In this document: piece after piece, positions 53,509 through 64,000 of the stretch | How positions within the stretch are numbered: the stretch's first letter is position 1 | Layout: the number at the start of each line of letters is the position of its first letter | NCBI RefSeq assembly: GCF_003148905.1 | Contig: NZ_QGHC01000001.1 | Span: 335,128-399,127 of the forward strand | Source: Fulvimonas soli | GTDB lineage: Bacteria; Pseudomonadota; Gammaproteobacteria; Xanthomonadales; Rhodanobacteraceae | Direction: 5' to 3' | Length of the DNA stretch: 64,000 nt | The notes under the pieces: generated by a model | Databases searched by the model: none | What the model was told of the DNA's origin: nothing | Seen by the model: the letters and a program-made list of their open reading frames with translations, nothing else | Program-made: the position numbers and the translations under genes

Positions 53509-54855
53509 TCAGTGCGTGCGCGGCGGCGCGTAGCTGCCGCCGGGCTCGATCGTGGTCACGTAGGGGCCGTTCCAGTCGCGGTCGAAGATCGAGGCCAGCG
53601 TCCTCGCGGGCCCGGCGCCGTGCACGAACACCGAGGCGTCCACGCTGACGTTGAAGTAGCTCCATTCCCAGTTGCCGGTGCCGATGCAGGCGCTGCGGTC
53701 GTCGGCGACCGCGTACTTGGCGTGCTCGACCCGCGCGTAGGGAATGAAGCCCTGCGGCGAGGGCGGCAGCCGGCTGAACTTGACGGTGACGTTGGGCAGC
53801 GCGGCCAGGCTCTTGAGGTAGGACTGCATCGGTTCCCCCAGCGCCCAGTCGGCGACGATGATGCGCACCTCCACGCCGCGCGCCGCCGCGTCGCGCAGGG
53901 CGGCGTCGACGTCCGGCCACCAGCCCCTGGGGCCGTACTGCCGGATGGCCGAGAGCGTCATCACCTGGATGCGCAGCACGCGCCGGCTGGCTTCGATCAT
54001 GTGCACCAGCGCGGGCTGCTCGGCGGTGACCCAGGCCGGCGCCAGGGATGGCGGGCTGAAGGCGGGGAAGGCGGTCAGCGGGTCGCCGCCGCCGGCGTCC
54101 AGCAGCACCGGGTCGCGTTCGGTGGCCGGCGCGAAATCCGGCGCCCGCATCGCCGCCGACGCCGCCTTGGGCAGGTCGGGGTCGCCGGCCACTTGCCAGT
54201 CGAAGTCGAAGACCGCGCCGAAGGTCCGCGCGAAGCGCGTATCGCGGACGCGCGCGCCGATCTCGTGGATCTCCTCCAGCGCGCGCCAGTCCCAGTTCGG
54301 GCTGCCAAGGAACACCTCGGTGCCGTCGACCACCATGTACTTGGCATGCAGCACGCCGCCGGTGAGCGCGTCCGCCGGCAGCGCGCGGACCGCGACGCCG
54401 GGGACCTTGCGCAGGCGCTCGACGCTGGCCGGGTTGCTTGCCAGGAAGCTGTGGTCGACCAGGAGGCGCACCGTGACGCCGGCCCTGGCGCGCGCGGCCA
54501 GCGCGTCGAGCACCGGCGCCAGCGCACCGCCGCCGCCCGGCTTTTCCGCGATGTAGAAGGCGGCGATGTCGATGCGCTGCCGGGCGCCCTGGATCATCCG
54601 CAGCCACACCGCCTGCGTGCGCGGCACGCCCGGCTCGCCGTAGACGGTGGCCGTGGGCACGCTTTCGACGATCTGGAAATCCGCGCGGCCGGATTCGGCG
54701 GCCGACGCCGCAGACGCAGCCAGCGGGGCGGCCAGGAGCAGGCGGAGGCCGAGGCCCAGGAAGCGCGGCATCGTGTCCGCGTTCGCGCAGGACCGGGCGC
54801 GGTCTCCGGCGAACCGGGCCGGATGGCGGGCAATGGCTGCCGTGGATTTTTTCAT
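53509..54855 (-). CDS. two-HKD phospholipase D superfamily protein, exported
   Basis: A 448-residue PLD-fold protein with both catalytic motifs: HAKYMVVD (His170, Lys172) followed by GSPNWDWRALEE, and HAKYAVAD (His378) followed by GTGNWEWSYF. The pattern GSxNxDWR / GTxNW is closer to animal PLD3/PLD4 and related secreted proteins than to cardiolipin synthases. A signal-like segment lies at about 29-52. Start is ATG 54855, which overlaps the stop of the upstream gene (ATGA); ATG 54771 would give a classical signal peptide and may be the true one. Last gene of the zinc-starvation operon. Substrate (phospholipid or nucleic acid) is undecided. Confidence 0.85.
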   Translation of the reverse strand: MKKSTAAIARHPARFAGDRARSCANADTMPRFLGLGLRLLLAAPLAASAASAAESGRADFQIVESVPTATVYGEPGVPRTQAVWLRMIQGARQRIDIAAFYIAEKPGGGGALAPVLDALAARARAGVTVRLLVDHSFLASNPASVERLRKVPGVAVRALPADALTGGVLHAKYMVVDGTEVFLGSPNWDWRALEEIHEIGARVRDTRFARTFGAVFDFDWQVAGDPDLPKAASAAMRAPDFAPATERDPVLLDAGGGDPLTAFPAFSPPSLAPAWVTAEQPALVHMIEASRRVLRIQVMTLSAIRQYGPRGWWPDVDAALRDAAARGVEVRIIVADWALGEPMQSYLKSLAALPNVTVKFSRLPPSPQGFIPYARVEHAKYAVADDRSACIGTGNWEWSYFNVSVDASVFVHGAGPARTLASIFDRDWNGPYVTTIEPGGSYAPPRTH

Positions 54856-55763
54856 GGGGTGCCTGTAGCGGGGCCTTGGCGGGGACGTCGTGCCGCGCTT
54901 CGATGCCGGGGTGACGACGCGGCGATGGCGCAGGTGTGATCCTGCAGTTCGTCGCTGCTGCCGCGGTCGCCGCCGGACGGGTCGGCGCGGCCGCTGAGCA
55001 GGATGAAGCCGGGCCTGCCGTCGGCGGCGCGGGCGCCGACCACGGCCAGGCTGTGCCGCGCCATGCGGTCGCCGGCGGGCAGCGCGGCCGCCAGCGACTT
55101 GAAGGGATCGACCGGCAGCGTCCCGCCGGCGACCCATCTCGCCCAGTACGCATGCCCGTGCGGCGGCAGGGGCTCCTCCAGCCGGCGCCATGGCCCGGCG
55201 AGGGTCGGCAGCAGGCGGTGCAGCGCGTCGTGCACGTCGGGCCGGATGCAGTCGACGTGGATGTGCAACTGGTCCTGCGAGCGGCCGTAGGCGGAGTTCA
55301 CCGCCAGGATCACCTCGTCGCGGGGCAGGCGGCGATGCAGGGCCGCCTCCAGGTACAGGCGGGCGGTCCACGCGGCGGCGAAGTAGTCGGGCGCGCCCGG
55401 CGCCAGCAGGGCCGGGCTCTCGATGCCCGTGACGCGGGCGAGCGGCAGCACCAGGTACTGGTAACGTCCCACCCTGTCCTTGAGCACGGCATGGGTGCCG
55501 TTCGCGTCGACCTCGGCGCACGGGGCGGGCGGATAGGTGCCGCGCGCCGCGGCCGCCGCGCAGGCGTCGTGGACCTTGCGCCAGAGCGCGTCGCGGTCCG
55601 CGCTCCCGGCGGGCGTCGCGCGCGGTTCCTTCGCGTGCGCGGCCACGAGCGCGCCCAGGCAGGCCATCGTCAGCATCGCCCGTCTGGCGACGCCCGGGAT
55701 CACCGAAGCGCCGTGGGCATCGCCAAGCCGGCGAGGGACGGGAGCGGTCCGTGATGCGTGCAT
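54852..55763 (-). CDS. cdh: CDP-diacylglycerol pyrophosphatase
   Basis: A 303-residue Cdh-family hydrolase (HIT-like), which splits CDP-diacylglycerol to phosphatidate and CMP. The family core is clear: VGRYQYLVLPLARVTGIESPALL, YFAAAWTARLYLEA, the catalytic region VNSAYGRSQDQLHIHVDC with its HxH, and MARHSLAVVG. An N-terminal hydrophobic segment (about 28-43) marks it as exported. Start 55763 is 4 nt after the preceding stop; a GTG at 55703 is a possible shorter start. A lipid hydrolase within a Zur-controlled operon is unexpected. Confidence 0.87.
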   Translation of the reverse strand: MHASRTAPVPRRLGDAHGASVIPGVARRAMLTMACLGALVAAHAKEPRATPAGSADRDALWRKVHDACAAAAARGTYPPAPCAEVDANGTHAVLKDRVGRYQYLVLPLARVTGIESPALLAPGAPDYFAAAWTARLYLEAALHRRLPRDEVILAVNSAYGRSQDQLHIHVDCIRPDVHDALHRLLPTLAGPWRRLEEPLPPHGHAYWARWVAGGTLPVDPFKSLAAALPAGDRMARHSLAVVGARAADGRPGFILLSGRADPSGGDRGSSDELQDHTCAIAASSPRHRSAARRPRQGPATGTP

Positions 55764-56576
55764 GGCGTCACCGGCACATCGCGGGCAATCTTTCCAGGTC
55801 GTCGTGGATGGAGGCCGCCAGCCGCGCCGCCGTCTGCGCGTCGGCGGCCGGCGCATCGTGCAGGCCAGCCGCGCAGGTCTCCTGCAGGCGGCGGCGCAGC
55901 GTGGCGCGCAGCCCCAGGCACTCCCAGGCGCGCTCGGCATCCAGCGGGAGCACCGCGTAGACGATGGACGTGCAGGGATCGGCGCCGCGCTCGCCCAGGT
56001 CGCGGCCGGCGACGTCGGGCGGCGGCGCGTCCAGGCCCGGATCGAAGTAGCTGTCCGGGAAGGCGGCCGCGTAGCGCTCGGGGTCCAGCGTGGCCCGGTA
56101 GCGCCCGATGGCGACGTCCAGCGGGCGGCCGCACGGCGCGGTCGCGGCGAGCCGGCGGATCAGCGCGTAGGCCGCGCCGCGCAGCTCGGGCCGCCCTTGC
56201 AGCGCGACCGTGGCGCCGTCCAGCACCGGCAGGTGCGCGGCCACCGCCATGCGCGCCAGCTCGTGGGCATGTGCCGGGGCGCAGCGGTCGCGCAGGCTCG
56301 CCGCGAGCAGAAACGCGAGATCGTGCGCGAAACCGTCGTGCGCGAGCAGCAGCGCGGCCAGCGCGTCCCGTTGCGCCGGCGCGAGCAGGGCGCCGCCATC
56401 CAGCGTCGACGGGGCCGGCGGGTGCGCCGGGGCGACTTGCGCCCGCGGATGCGGCATCTGCATGGGCCACCCGCGCAGGCCGGCCAGCCAGCCGGCGGCG
56501 ACGCCGACCGCCAGCGCGCCGGCGGCCAGCGCCATCGTCAGCGCGACGTGCCGGCGCGGCGATGCCGGCGGCGGCG

Positions 56577-57844
<1,268 letters not shown>

Positions 57845-57848
<4 letters not shown>

Positions 57849-58363
57849 TCGGCGGCTCCCGCGCGTGCCGTGTCCCGTTGCGCCTGCCAGCGCGCGATGG
57901 CGTCCTGCACGAAGGGCGCGACCAGCACGTTCTCGGTGGCGAGGACCGACCAGGTATCGCCGCGCAGCACCTCGCGCATGTAGCGCTCGTGCTCGCGGTC
58001 GACGTCCAGCCCCGAATCGTTCGAGTGGGCGCCGGCGTCGTCGCGCACCTCCAGCCAGTACAGCACGTGCGGGTCGCGCGCGGGGTCGCGGAACATCGCC
58101 TCCACGTACATGTGCTCGCGCGCCAGCGTCGCCACCGCATCGTCGTGGCGCGCGTGCAGGAAGCGCTGCCAGTCGGCGTAGCGGCCGAGCCCGTCGTCGC
58201 GGATCTCGACGCGGTGCAGGCGCACCTGCAGCGGATGGCGCAGCGCGGGCGGCGCGCCGCCGGCATCGCCGGCCCAGGCCTGCACCAGGGCGAGCAGGGC
58301 GATGCCGGCGAGCAGTCCGGCGAGGAAGGCGCTGCGGGGCTTGGACATGGCGATCGCTCTCAT
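57845..58363 (-). CDS. exported/anchored DUF6176-like protein
   Basis: A 172-residue protein. An N-terminal hydrophobic segment (about 13-31, ending AWAGD) is a signal or anchor. The body (about 45-140) resembles the ferredoxin-like DUF6176 family: [50 protein letters not shown], and [12 protein letters not shown]. Several His and acidic residues could bind metal, but this is not established. Overlaps both neighbours by 4 nt. Start at 58363 by coupling; MSKPRS at 58348 is the alternative. Confidence 0.75.
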
Positions 58364-59091
58364 TCGAAGGCGTTCCTCAGGTTCTGCATGTCGTCGTCGC
58401 TGTAGGGCGTCAGCACGGCGTCGTGCATGGCGTAGGCGGAGGCGGCCATGCTGTTGCGCGTGGTCTCGATTCTCAGCACGCCCTTGAGCCAGAACGGGTC
58501 CCACAGCTGCGGCGCGTCCACGCCGCGGGCCAGCGTGACGTGCACCATCATGTTCGGGGGCGGCGGCGGCACGTGGATGCAGGCGCCGTAGAAGGGCACG
58601 AAGAAGAACTCGTTCATGCGGCCGGCGTCGTCCGAACCCAGCGGCACCACGTAGCCGGGCAGGCGCACCTTGCGGCCGTCGAGCGCGGCCACGGTGTGCA
58701 GGGTGCCGAACTGGCTGCCGCGGCGGTTGCCGATGTGCAGCACCGGCGGCGCCTTGTCGAGCAGGGCGACGTCCTCGGCGGGCAGCATGTGCGTCCATTC
58801 CAGCTCGGCGTAGCCGTCCGCGTCGGCGTCGCCCAGCGTGCCGGGCGGCAGGCCGTCGCGCGCGGCCGTCGCGTTGCGCTCGGCGGCCAGGCCCTGCGCG
58901 GCGAGGATGCCCGCGGCCTCGGCGCGCGCGCGGCGCGCGCGGCCTTCCGCGGCGGCGGCCTCGGCGCGGACCAGCACCGCCCGCGCGCTGGTGCCCGCGG
59001 GCGCGGGGCCGCCCGTCCCGCCGCCGCCGTGCCGCGAGCACGCGGCGAGCAGGCCGATGGCGAGGCAGGCGAAGCGGACGGGCCGGCGCAT
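58360..59091 (-). CDS. DUF3299 lipoprotein of the zinc operon
   Basis: A 243-residue lipoprotein (lipobox LLAAC near residue 18). A charged helical region (about 38-75) precedes the DUF3299 domain (about 95-235): [56 protein letters not shown] (outline: [23 protein letters not shown]). Proteins of this family are encoded in Zur-regulated ABC operons (PA4063-PA4066 in Pseudomonas, zrg in Vibrio). The exact role is unproved. Start shares one base with the permease stop (TGATG). Confidence 0.87.
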   Translation of the reverse strand: MRRPVRFACLAIGLLAACSRHGGGGTGGPAPAGTSARAVLVRAEAAAAEGRARRARAEAAGILAAQGLAAERNATAARDGLPPGTLGDADADGYAELEWTHMLPAEDVALLDKAPPVLHIGNRRGSQFGTLHTVAALDGRKVRLPGYVVPLGSDDAGRMNEFFFVPFYGACIHVPPPPPNMMVHVTLARGVDAPQLWDPFWLKGVLRIETTRNSMAASAYAMHDAVLTPYSDDDMQNLRNAFE

Positions 59092-60350
59092 CACAGGCGC
59101 ACCTGCAGGCCGTCGGCGAGCGAGCGCCGGTAGGCGATCCACGCCGGGATGCAGCCGGCGAGCAGGCCGAGCAGCACCACCGCGGCGAGCAGCAGGCATT
59201 CCTCGCCGGACGGCGGGCCGAGCGTCAGCAGGATGCCGTAGCGCCCGGCGACGAAGCCGCGCAGCGCGGCCAGCGCGGCGTACAGCAGGACCACGCCCAG
59301 CGCGGCGCCGGCCGCCGCCAGCAGGCCGGCCTCGAGCGCCAGCAGCGCGAACACCGTGCGCGCCGAGGCACCCACCGCGCGCAGGATCGCCATTTCGCGC
59401 CGGCGCTGGTCGAGCATGGTGAGCAGCGCGGTGAGCATGCCGCACAGCCCGGCCAGCACCACCATCGCGCTCACCGCGCGCAAGGCGTTCTCGGCGGTGC
59501 CGACCAGGCCCCAGAGCTGCCCCAGCGCCACGCCGGGCAGGATCGCCAGCAGCGGCTCGGCGGCGTAGTCGTTCACCGCGCGCTGCACGGCGAAGGCGGC
59601 CAGGCGCGACTTGAGGCCGACCAGGAAGGCGGTGACGCTGGTCGGCGTGAGGTCCATCGCGCGCGCCTGCGCGGCGCCGATCTCCATGCCGGGCAGGCGC
59701 ATGCCCGAGCGCCAGTCCACGTGGATCGCCTCGATGCCGGCGAGGCTCACCATCACGGTGGCGTCCACCGGCGTGCCGGTCGGCGCGAGGATGCCGACCA
59801 CGCGGAACGGCTTGTCCGCGTGCAGCATCTGCGGCCCGCCGCCGAAGCCGTGCGCGAGCACGATGCGCTGGCCCAGGCGGTAGTGCAGCTTGTCCGCGAC
59901 CCGTGCGCCGATCACCGCGTCGTAGAGGTCGTCGAACGGCTTGCCGTCGGCGAAGCCCAGCGCGTGGCCGTCGCCGTAGCGGTAGCGCGTGAAGAAATCC
60001 GCGCTGGTGCCCATCACGCGGAAGCCGCGGTGCGAGTCGCCCAGCGAGATCGGCACGGTCCAGGCCACCTCGGGCAGGGCGGCGATCTCGCGGTAGCTCT
60101 GCCACGACACGTTGCTGGTGGCGTCGCCGACGTGGAACACCGCGTACAGCAGCAGGTTCACCGGCCCCGAGCGCGCGCCGACGATCAGGTCGGTGCCCGA
60201 CACCGTGCTGGCGAAGCTGCTGCGCGCCTCGCGGCGCAGGCGTTCCACGCCGAGCAGCAGGAGCACGCTCAGCGCGATGGTCAGCACGGTCAGCGCGACC
60301 GCGAAGCGGCGCATGCGCATGCTTTTCACGGCGAGGACGAGCGTGCGCAT
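59091..60350 (-). CDS. FtsX/MacB-type ABC transporter permease (zinc operon)
   Basis: A 419-residue permease with one N-terminal membrane helix (about 17-37), a large periplasmic domain (about 40-280; [27 protein letters not shown]), and three C-terminal helices (about 285-410) with the FtsX-domain signature [25 protein letters not shown]. This is type VII transporter architecture (LolCDE/MacB), unlike ZnuB. With the ATPase 2 nt upstream and the DUF2796 protein it forms a candidate zinc transport complex. Direction of transport is inferred from homologous systems. Confidence 0.9.
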   Translation of the reverse strand: MRTLVLAVKSMRMRRFAVALTVLTIALSVLLLLGVERLRREARSSFASTVSGTDLIVGARSGPVNLLLYAVFHVGDATSNVSWQSYREIAALPEVAWTVPISLGDSHRGFRVMGTSADFFTRYRYGDGHALGFADGKPFDDLYDAVIGARVADKLHYRLGQRIVLAHGFGGGPQMLHADKPFRVVGILAPTGTPVDATVMVSLAGIEAIHVDWRSGMRLPGMEIGAAQARAMDLTPTSVTAFLVGLKSRLAAFAVQRAVNDYAAEPLLAILPGVALGQLWGLVGTAENALRAVSAMVVLAGLCGMLTALLTMLDQRRREMAILRAVGASARTVFALLALEAGLLAAAGAALGVVLLYAALAALRGFVAGRYGILLTLGPPSGEECLLLAAVVLLGLLAGCIPAWIAYRRSLADGLQVRL

Positions 60351-60352
60351 GG

Positions 60353-61063
60353 TCAGGCGGCCTCCGCGCGCGCCGGCGCCGGCAGGCGCACGATGCGGTC
60401 GAAGTGCCGGGCCAGGGCCAGGTCGTGGCTGACGAACACCACGGCGCTGCCGTTGCGCCGGCACTCGGCCAGCAGCAGCGCGACGAAGGCGTCGCGGGCC
60501 TCGGCGTCCAGGGCCGAGGTCGGCTCGTCCGCCAGCACCAGCTCGGGGCTGCCGATCAGCGCGCGCGCCGCGGCCACGCGCTGCTGCTGGCCCACGCTGA
60601 GCGCGGCCACGCTCCTTCGTCGCAGCGGGGCGGCGTCCAGCCCCAGCGCGGCCAGCAGGCGCTCCGCCTCCGCGCGCGGCGTGCCGTGCAGGGCGGCGCA
60701 GGCGGTGCGCCGCGCGGAGAAGGCGCAGCCCAGCAGCACGTTGTCGACCAGGCCGAGATAGGGCAGCAGGTTGAACTGCTGGAAGACGTAGCCGACGTGG
60801 TCGGCGCGGAAGCGGTCGCGCTGCGCGGACGACAGGCCGGAGAGCACGGTGTCGAGCAAAACGACGCGGCCCTCGCGCGGCACGCCGACGCCGGCGAGCA
60901 GGCCGAGCAGGGTGCTCTTGCCGCTGCCGCTCGGGCCGCACACGAACACGCGCTCGCCGCGGGCGACGTCGAAATGCGGCAGCACCAGGACGTCGCGGCG
61001 GCCGTCCCAGGCGAAGCGCAGGTCGCGGCAGCTCAGCAAGGGCGTGAGTCCCCACGGGATCAT
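60353..61063 (-). CDS. LolD-like ABC transporter ATP-binding protein (zinc operon)
   Basis: A 236-residue ATPase. Walker A GPSGSGKST, Q-loop YVFQQFNLLPYLGLVDNVLLG, a variant signature VAALSVGQQQRVAAARAL (LSVGQ in place of LSGGQ), Walker B LVLADEPTSALD and the H-loop VFVSHD. Its ATG overlaps the DUF2796 stop (ATGA) and the permease follows after 2 nt. Powers the transport complex formed with the FtsX-type permease. Confidence 0.93.
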   Translation of the reverse strand: MIPWGLTPLLSCRDLRFAWDGRRDVLVLPHFDVARGERVFVCGPSGSGKSTLLGLLAGVGVPREGRVVLLDTVLSGLSSAQRDRFRADHVGYVFQQFNLLPYLGLVDNVLLGCAFSARRTACAALHGTPRAEAERLLAALGLDAAPLRRRSVAALSVGQQQRVAAARALIGSPELVLADEPTSALDAEARDAFVALLLAECRRNGSAVVFVSHDLALARHFDRIVRLPAPARAEAA

Positions 61064-61605
61064 GGGGCGAGCGCGACGCGGTGGTCGCCCGGACCGAGCA
61101 CCTGGCGATCCTGCCGCTGCGGCAGGACCAGGTTCACCACCACCTGCCGGGTGGCGGGGTAGCGGTCGGCCAGGCGGATGTCGATGTAGGCCAGCGCCTC
61201 GGGCGTGGCGCAGCGGTAGTCGTAGCGCGCGTCGATGTCCGCGTGCGCGTCCCCGCCATCGGCCGGCGGCGCGTCGTAGCCGTGCGGTTGCACGTCGGCA
61301 TCGAGCAGCCGGCAATCCGCACCGGGAGCCGGCGACAGCCAGCCGGAAGGCGCGCGCAGCGCGGCCAGCACCGCTTCCAACCGCGCGCGCTCCTGCGCAT
61401 CGTGCGGCGGGTGCTCGAAGCCCACCAGATTGGCGCCGGGCGCCTCGACCGCGATCTGCAGCGCCGGCCCATCCAAGGCGACGTCGACGGTGGCGATGCC
61501 GTGCACGTGCGGACCGTGCTGGCGCAAGGTCTGGGCGCGCACGCCGTCGGCCGGCATCGAAGCGGCGACCAGCAGGAGCGCGGCCGCATACCGTATCCGT
61601 TTCAT
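61060..61605 (-). CDS. DUF2796 metal-binding periplasmic protein (ZrgA-like)
   Basis: A 181-residue exported protein, first gene of the nine-gene operon. Signal peptide (about 1-21), then HGPHVHGIATVDVALDG, the HxxHxH-rich DUF2796 start, followed by LVGFEHPPHDAQE, a histidine/aspartate stretch (PPADGGDAHADIDARYDYRC) and VVVNLVLPQRQDRQVLGPGDHRVAL. In Vibrio and Pseudomonas such proteins are Zur-controlled zinc-binding partners of a LolD/FtsX-type transporter. ATG 61605 has gagg 7 nt upstream; the upstream TTG reading would run through the Zur box and is not favoured. Confidence 0.88.
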   Translation of the reverse strand: MKRIRYAAALLLVAASMPADGVRAQTLRQHGPHVHGIATVDVALDGPALQIAVEAPGANLVGFEHPPHDAQERARLEAVLAALRAPSGWLSPAPGADCRLLDADVQPHGYDAPPADGGDAHADIDARYDYRCATPEALAYIDIRLADRYPATRQVVVNLVLPQRQDRQVLGPGDHRVALAP

Positions 61606-61627
61606 GGCAGCCTCGGCGGAAAGGTTT

Positions 61628-61645
61628 GTAATGTTATAACATATC
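61628..61645. promoter_or_regulatory. Zur box 3 (divergent operon/MerC-like promoter)
   Basis: GTAATGTTATAACATATC, nearly perfect palindrome around TGTTATAACA. Located in the 43-nt gap between the DUF2796 start (61605, minus) and the MerC-like start (61649, plus), so one operator should control both directions. Confidence 0.85.
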
Positions 61646-61648
61646 AAA

Positions 61649-62098
61649 ATGAGCCGGATGGCAAGCCTCCCGACGCGGCCGACCGGCCTGCTCGACCGCG
61701 CCGGCGCGTTGTGGGCGGGCTTGTGCGCGCTGCATTGCCTGGCGTTGCCGCTGGCGTTCGTCGCCGCACCGGCACTGACGGCGGCGCTGTATTCCTTCCA
61801 CGCGCCTCAGCACGGGCTGGCCATCGCGCTGTTGCGCGCGATCAGCCTGGAACCCTGGTTCATCGGCATCAGCGCCGCGGTCAGCGGGCTGGCCATCGGC
61901 CACGGCGCCTATTGGCACCGCCGTTGGCCGCCCGTCGTGCTGGCGCTGGCCGGCGTGGCTTCGCTGGCCCTGGCCTGGTTCGGGCGCCTGGCCTTCGACG
62001 GCTGGGCGCACTTGATCGGCATCGGGCTGGGCGGTGCGTTGCTGGTCGGTGCGCACTTGTGGAACTTGCGCTTGCTGGCGCGGCTGCGCCGTAGCTGA
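61649..62098 (+). CDS. MerC-domain small membrane protein
   Basis: A 149-residue inner-membrane protein with four hydrophobic helices (about 17-45, 55-75, 87-105, 115-140). The first helix contains LCALHCLALP, the Cys/His motif of the MerC domain. MerC moves mercuric ion; chromosomal MerC-domain proteins beside Zur boxes are candidate zinc permeases. The ATG is only 3 nt beyond the Zur box, so the message is leaderless or starts at the next ATG (61658). This unusual closeness is seen directly. Confidence 0.85.
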   Translation: MSRMASLPTRPTGLLDRAGALWAGLCALHCLALPLAFVAAPALTAALYSFHAPQHGLAIALLRAISLEPWFIGISAAVSGLAIGHGAYWHRRWPPVVLALAGVASLALAWFGRLAFDGWAHLIGIGLGGALLVGAHLWNLRLLARLRRS

Positions 62099-62376
62099 TG
62101 CGTCGTCACGGCTCGTTCTCGAACCGGATGGCGCAGTGCCATGTGTTGTTGCCCCTAGGACCATGCCCGCATGTGCAGGAGCGCGTCGCGCGCGGCGACC
62201 AGTGCGCCCTACAGCCCCGGAGCCTTCGAGCAGCGGAAATCGCCCGGAAACCCGCGCAGTTCCTCGTCCCTAGCAGTCGTCCGCACACAAGCGGTCTGTA
62301 TCGTAGGGACGAAAGTAGGGACTATGGACGTCAGGCAAGAAAAAAGCCGCTTAATCCAGCGGCTTATTTCGACTTT
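62099..62376. other. gene-free stretch between MerC-like gene and tRNA-Ser
   Basis: No gene supported. It contains two GTAGGGAC direct repeats 12 bp apart (62303-62322) and, at its right end, the tRNA-Ser terminator. Short direct repeats beside a tRNA 3' end recall integrase arm sites, but no integrase is present. Confidence 0.4.
62339..62365 (-). terminator. intrinsic terminator of tRNA-Ser
   Basis: On the minus strand: stem AAGCCGCT / AGCGGCTT with a 6-nt loop followed by a T6 run (A run at 62340-62345 on plus), 12 nt after the tRNA 3' end. Confidence 0.85.
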
Positions 62377-62466
<90 letters not shown>

Positions 62467-62578
62467 AAAGCGGTGCGTGTGGTCCACGCGAGCCGGCGAT
62501 TTTACGTGAGGGCAGCGGCGGCTGACAACTGCCCGCCGCCGCGGCCGGCCCGGCCGGCCGCGGCGGCTTCCGGGCGGG

Positions 62579-64000
62579 TCAGCCGGCCTTCTTCTTCGCC
62601 AGCCGCAGCCAGGTGTCCACCACGGTGTCGGGGTTCAGCGACACCGACTCGATGCCCTGGTCCATCAGCCACTCGGCCAGGTCCGGATGGTCGCTCGGGC
62701 CCTGGCCGCAGATGCCCACGTACTTGCCCTTCTCGCGGGCGGTCTTGATCGCCATGGCCAGCAGTTTCTTCACTGCCGGGTCGCGCTCGTCGAACAGGCC
62801 GGCGACGATGCTGGAGTCGCGGTCCAGGCCCAGGGTGAGCTGGGTGAGGTCGTTGGAGCCGATGGAGAAGCCGTCGAAGATCTCCAGGAACTCGTCGGCG
62901 AGCAGGGCGTTGGAGGGCACCTCGCACATCATGATGACCTTGAGGCCGTGCTCGCCCCGCTTCAGGCCGTTCTTCGCCAGCACCTCGATGACCTTGCGGC
63001 CTTCGCCCAGGGTGCGCACGAACGGGATCATCACCCACACGTTGTCCAGGCCCATCACCTCGCGCACGCGCTTGACCGCCTTGCACTCCAGGCCGAACGA
63101 CTCGGCGAAGCCCGGGTCGACGTAGCGGCTGGCGCCGCGGTAGCCGATCATCGGGTTTTCCTCGCGCGGCTCGTAGCGCGCGCCGCCGATCAGGCCGGCG
63201 TATTCGTTGGACTTGAAGTCGGACAGGCGCACGATCACCGGCTTGGGGAACACCGACGCGGCGATGGTGGCGATGCCCTCGGCGAGGCGGTCCACGTAGA
63301 ACGACACCGGGTCGGCGTAGCCGGCCATGCGCTCGTCGATCTTCTTCTTGGTCTCGGCATCCTGTTTCGCGTATTCCAGCAGCGCCTTCGGGTGCACGCC
63401 GATGTGGCTGGCGATGATCATTTCCAGGCGCGCCAGGCCGATGCCGGCGTTGGGCAGCATGCCGAAGTCGAAGGCGCGTTCCGGGTTGGCCACGTTCATC
63501 ATGATCTTGAGCGGGGCTTCCGGCATGTCGCCGAGGTCGGCGGTGACGCGGTCGAACTTGAGCCGGCCCTCGTAGATCACGCCGGTGTCGCCCTCGGCGC
63601 AGGACACGGTGACCTCCGCGCCGTCCGGGATGGTGTCCAACGCGTTGCCGGTGCCGACCACGGCGGGCACGCCCAGCTCGCGCGCGATGATCGCCGCGTG
63701 GCAGGTGCGGCCGCCGCGGTTGGTGACGATGGCGGCGGCGCGCTTCATCACCGGCTCCCAGTCGGGGTCGGTCATGTCGGCGACCAGCACGTCGCCGGGC
63801 TGCACCTTGTTCATGTCGGCCAGCGAGCGGATCACGCGCGCCTTGCCGGCGCCGATCTTCTGGCCGATGGCGCGGCCCTCGGCCAGCACCTTGCCCTTCT
63901 CGCCGAGGTGGAAGCGCTCCAGCTGGGTGGCGTGCGAGCGCGACTTCACCGTCTCCGGGCGCGCCTGCACGATGTAGAGCTTGCCGGTGCGGCCGTCCTT
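62579..64000 (-). CDS. ppsA: phosphoenolpyruvate synthase, C-terminal part
   Basis: 473 residues of PEP synthase, cut by the right edge of the window. Present: the end of the ATP-grasp domain ([13 protein letters not shown]), the phosphohistidine domain with the swivelling His in [23 protein letters not shown], and the PEP/pyruvate-binding TIM barrel with [49 protein letters not shown] (in part) and the catalytic Cys in GICGQGPSD. Converts pyruvate and ATP to PEP, AMP and phosphate for gluconeogenesis. The start lies outside the window. Confidence 0.96.
   Translation of the reverse strand, partial: KDGRTGKLYIVQARPETVKSRSHATQLERFHLGEKGKVLAEGRAIGQKIGAGKARVIRSLADMNKVQPGDVLVADMTDPDWEPVMKRAAAIVTNRGGRTCHAAIIARELGVPAVVGTGNALDTIPDGAEVTVSCAEGDTGVIYEGRLKFDRVTADLGDMPEAPLKIMMNVANPERAFDFGMLPNAGIGLARLEMIIASHIGVHPKALLEYAKQDAETKKKIDERMAGYADPVSFYVDRLAEGIATIAASVFPKPVIVRLSDFKSNEYAGLIGGARYEPREENPMIGYRGASRYVDPGFAESFGLECKAVKRVREVMGLDNVWVMIPFVRTLGEGRKVIEVLAKNGLKRGEHGLKVIMMCEVPSNALLADEFLEIFDGFSIGSNDLTQLTLGLDRDSSIVAGLFDERDPAVKKLLAMAIKTAREKGKYVGICGQGPSDHPDLAEWLMDQGIESVSLNPDTVVDTWLRLAKKKAG

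Noticed and set aside
59091-61063. LolCDE lipoprotein exporter
   Set aside because: A single permease, a DUF2796 partner and a Zur box fit a zinc-linked transporter better than the LolC/LolE pair.
61649-62098. Mercury resistance gene merC
   Set aside because: No merR, merT, merP or merA nearby, and a Zur box precedes it, so mercury transport is unlikely to be its role.

Overview
The window is a very GC-rich, densely packed chromosomal segment from a gammaproteobacterium, most likely of the Xanthomonadales/Lysobacterales (Rhodanobacteraceae-like: Rhodanobacter, Dyella, Frateuria and relatives). The order pyrG-kdsA-eno-ftsB-ispD-ispF, then truD, surE-pcm-yqaA-nlpD, rlmE-ftsH and tig-clpP-clpX-lon-hup-ppiD, the two-component/fimbrial gene types and the codon usage all fit. 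The assignment is inferred from gene order and protein character, not from a 16S gene. No prophage, CRISPR array or insertion sequence was recognised.

Layout. (1) 1-5703, minus strand: a hybrid sensor kinase, a LysM/FecR envelope protein, a CHASE2 membrane protein and the first 25 codons of parE. (2) 5821-13219, plus strand: two paralogous RcsB-like response regulators followed by a chaperone-usher pilus operon (major pilin, chaperone, usher, two-domain tip protein). Three near-identical GGA-N4-TCC/T boxes lie in this block, each about 35 bp upstream of a similar -10-like element. One of them precedes a structured, terminator-ended stretch that may be a small RNA. (3) 13229-31820: housekeeping core (pepP-like peptidase, CTP synthase, KDO8P synthase, enolase, FtsB, IspD/IspF, MgtE, TruD, Smr protein, SurE, Pcm, YqaA, NlpD, YhbY, RlmE, FtsH). 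(4) 32071-35928: tRNA cluster Arg-Pro-Arg-His-Lys, a three-gene accessory cassette (CGNR regulator, variant arginase-fold enzyme, conserved unknown protein) and tRNA-Leu. (5) 36001-49950: trigger factor, ClpP, ClpX, Lon, HU, tRNA-Val/Asp, PpiD, then MltD/GloB and YafS-RnhA-DnaQ, and a PP2C phosphatase. (6) 50763-62098: a zinc-starvation locus. (7) tRNA-Ser and the C-terminal half of PEP synthase.

The most interesting block is region 6. Three similar 18-bp palindromes of Zur-box type precede a Fur-family Zur gene, a ZnuD-like TonB-dependent receptor, and the divergent pair of a MerC-like membrane protein and a nine-gene minus-strand operon. That operon reads DUF2796 metal-binding protein, LolD-like ATPase, FtsX-like permease, DUF3299 lipoprotein, DUF6176-like protein, COG0523 GTPase, unknown membrane-anchored protein, CDP-diacylglycerol pyrophosphatase and a two-HKD phospholipase-D protein. 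Eight of eight junctions are overlaps or gaps of at most 4 nt. The first six genes look like a Zrg/PA4063-type zinc uptake system. The last three (two phospholipid-type hydrolases and an unknown) are not part of that system as I know it, and suggest a zinc-linked envelope or phospholipid function that may be undescribed.
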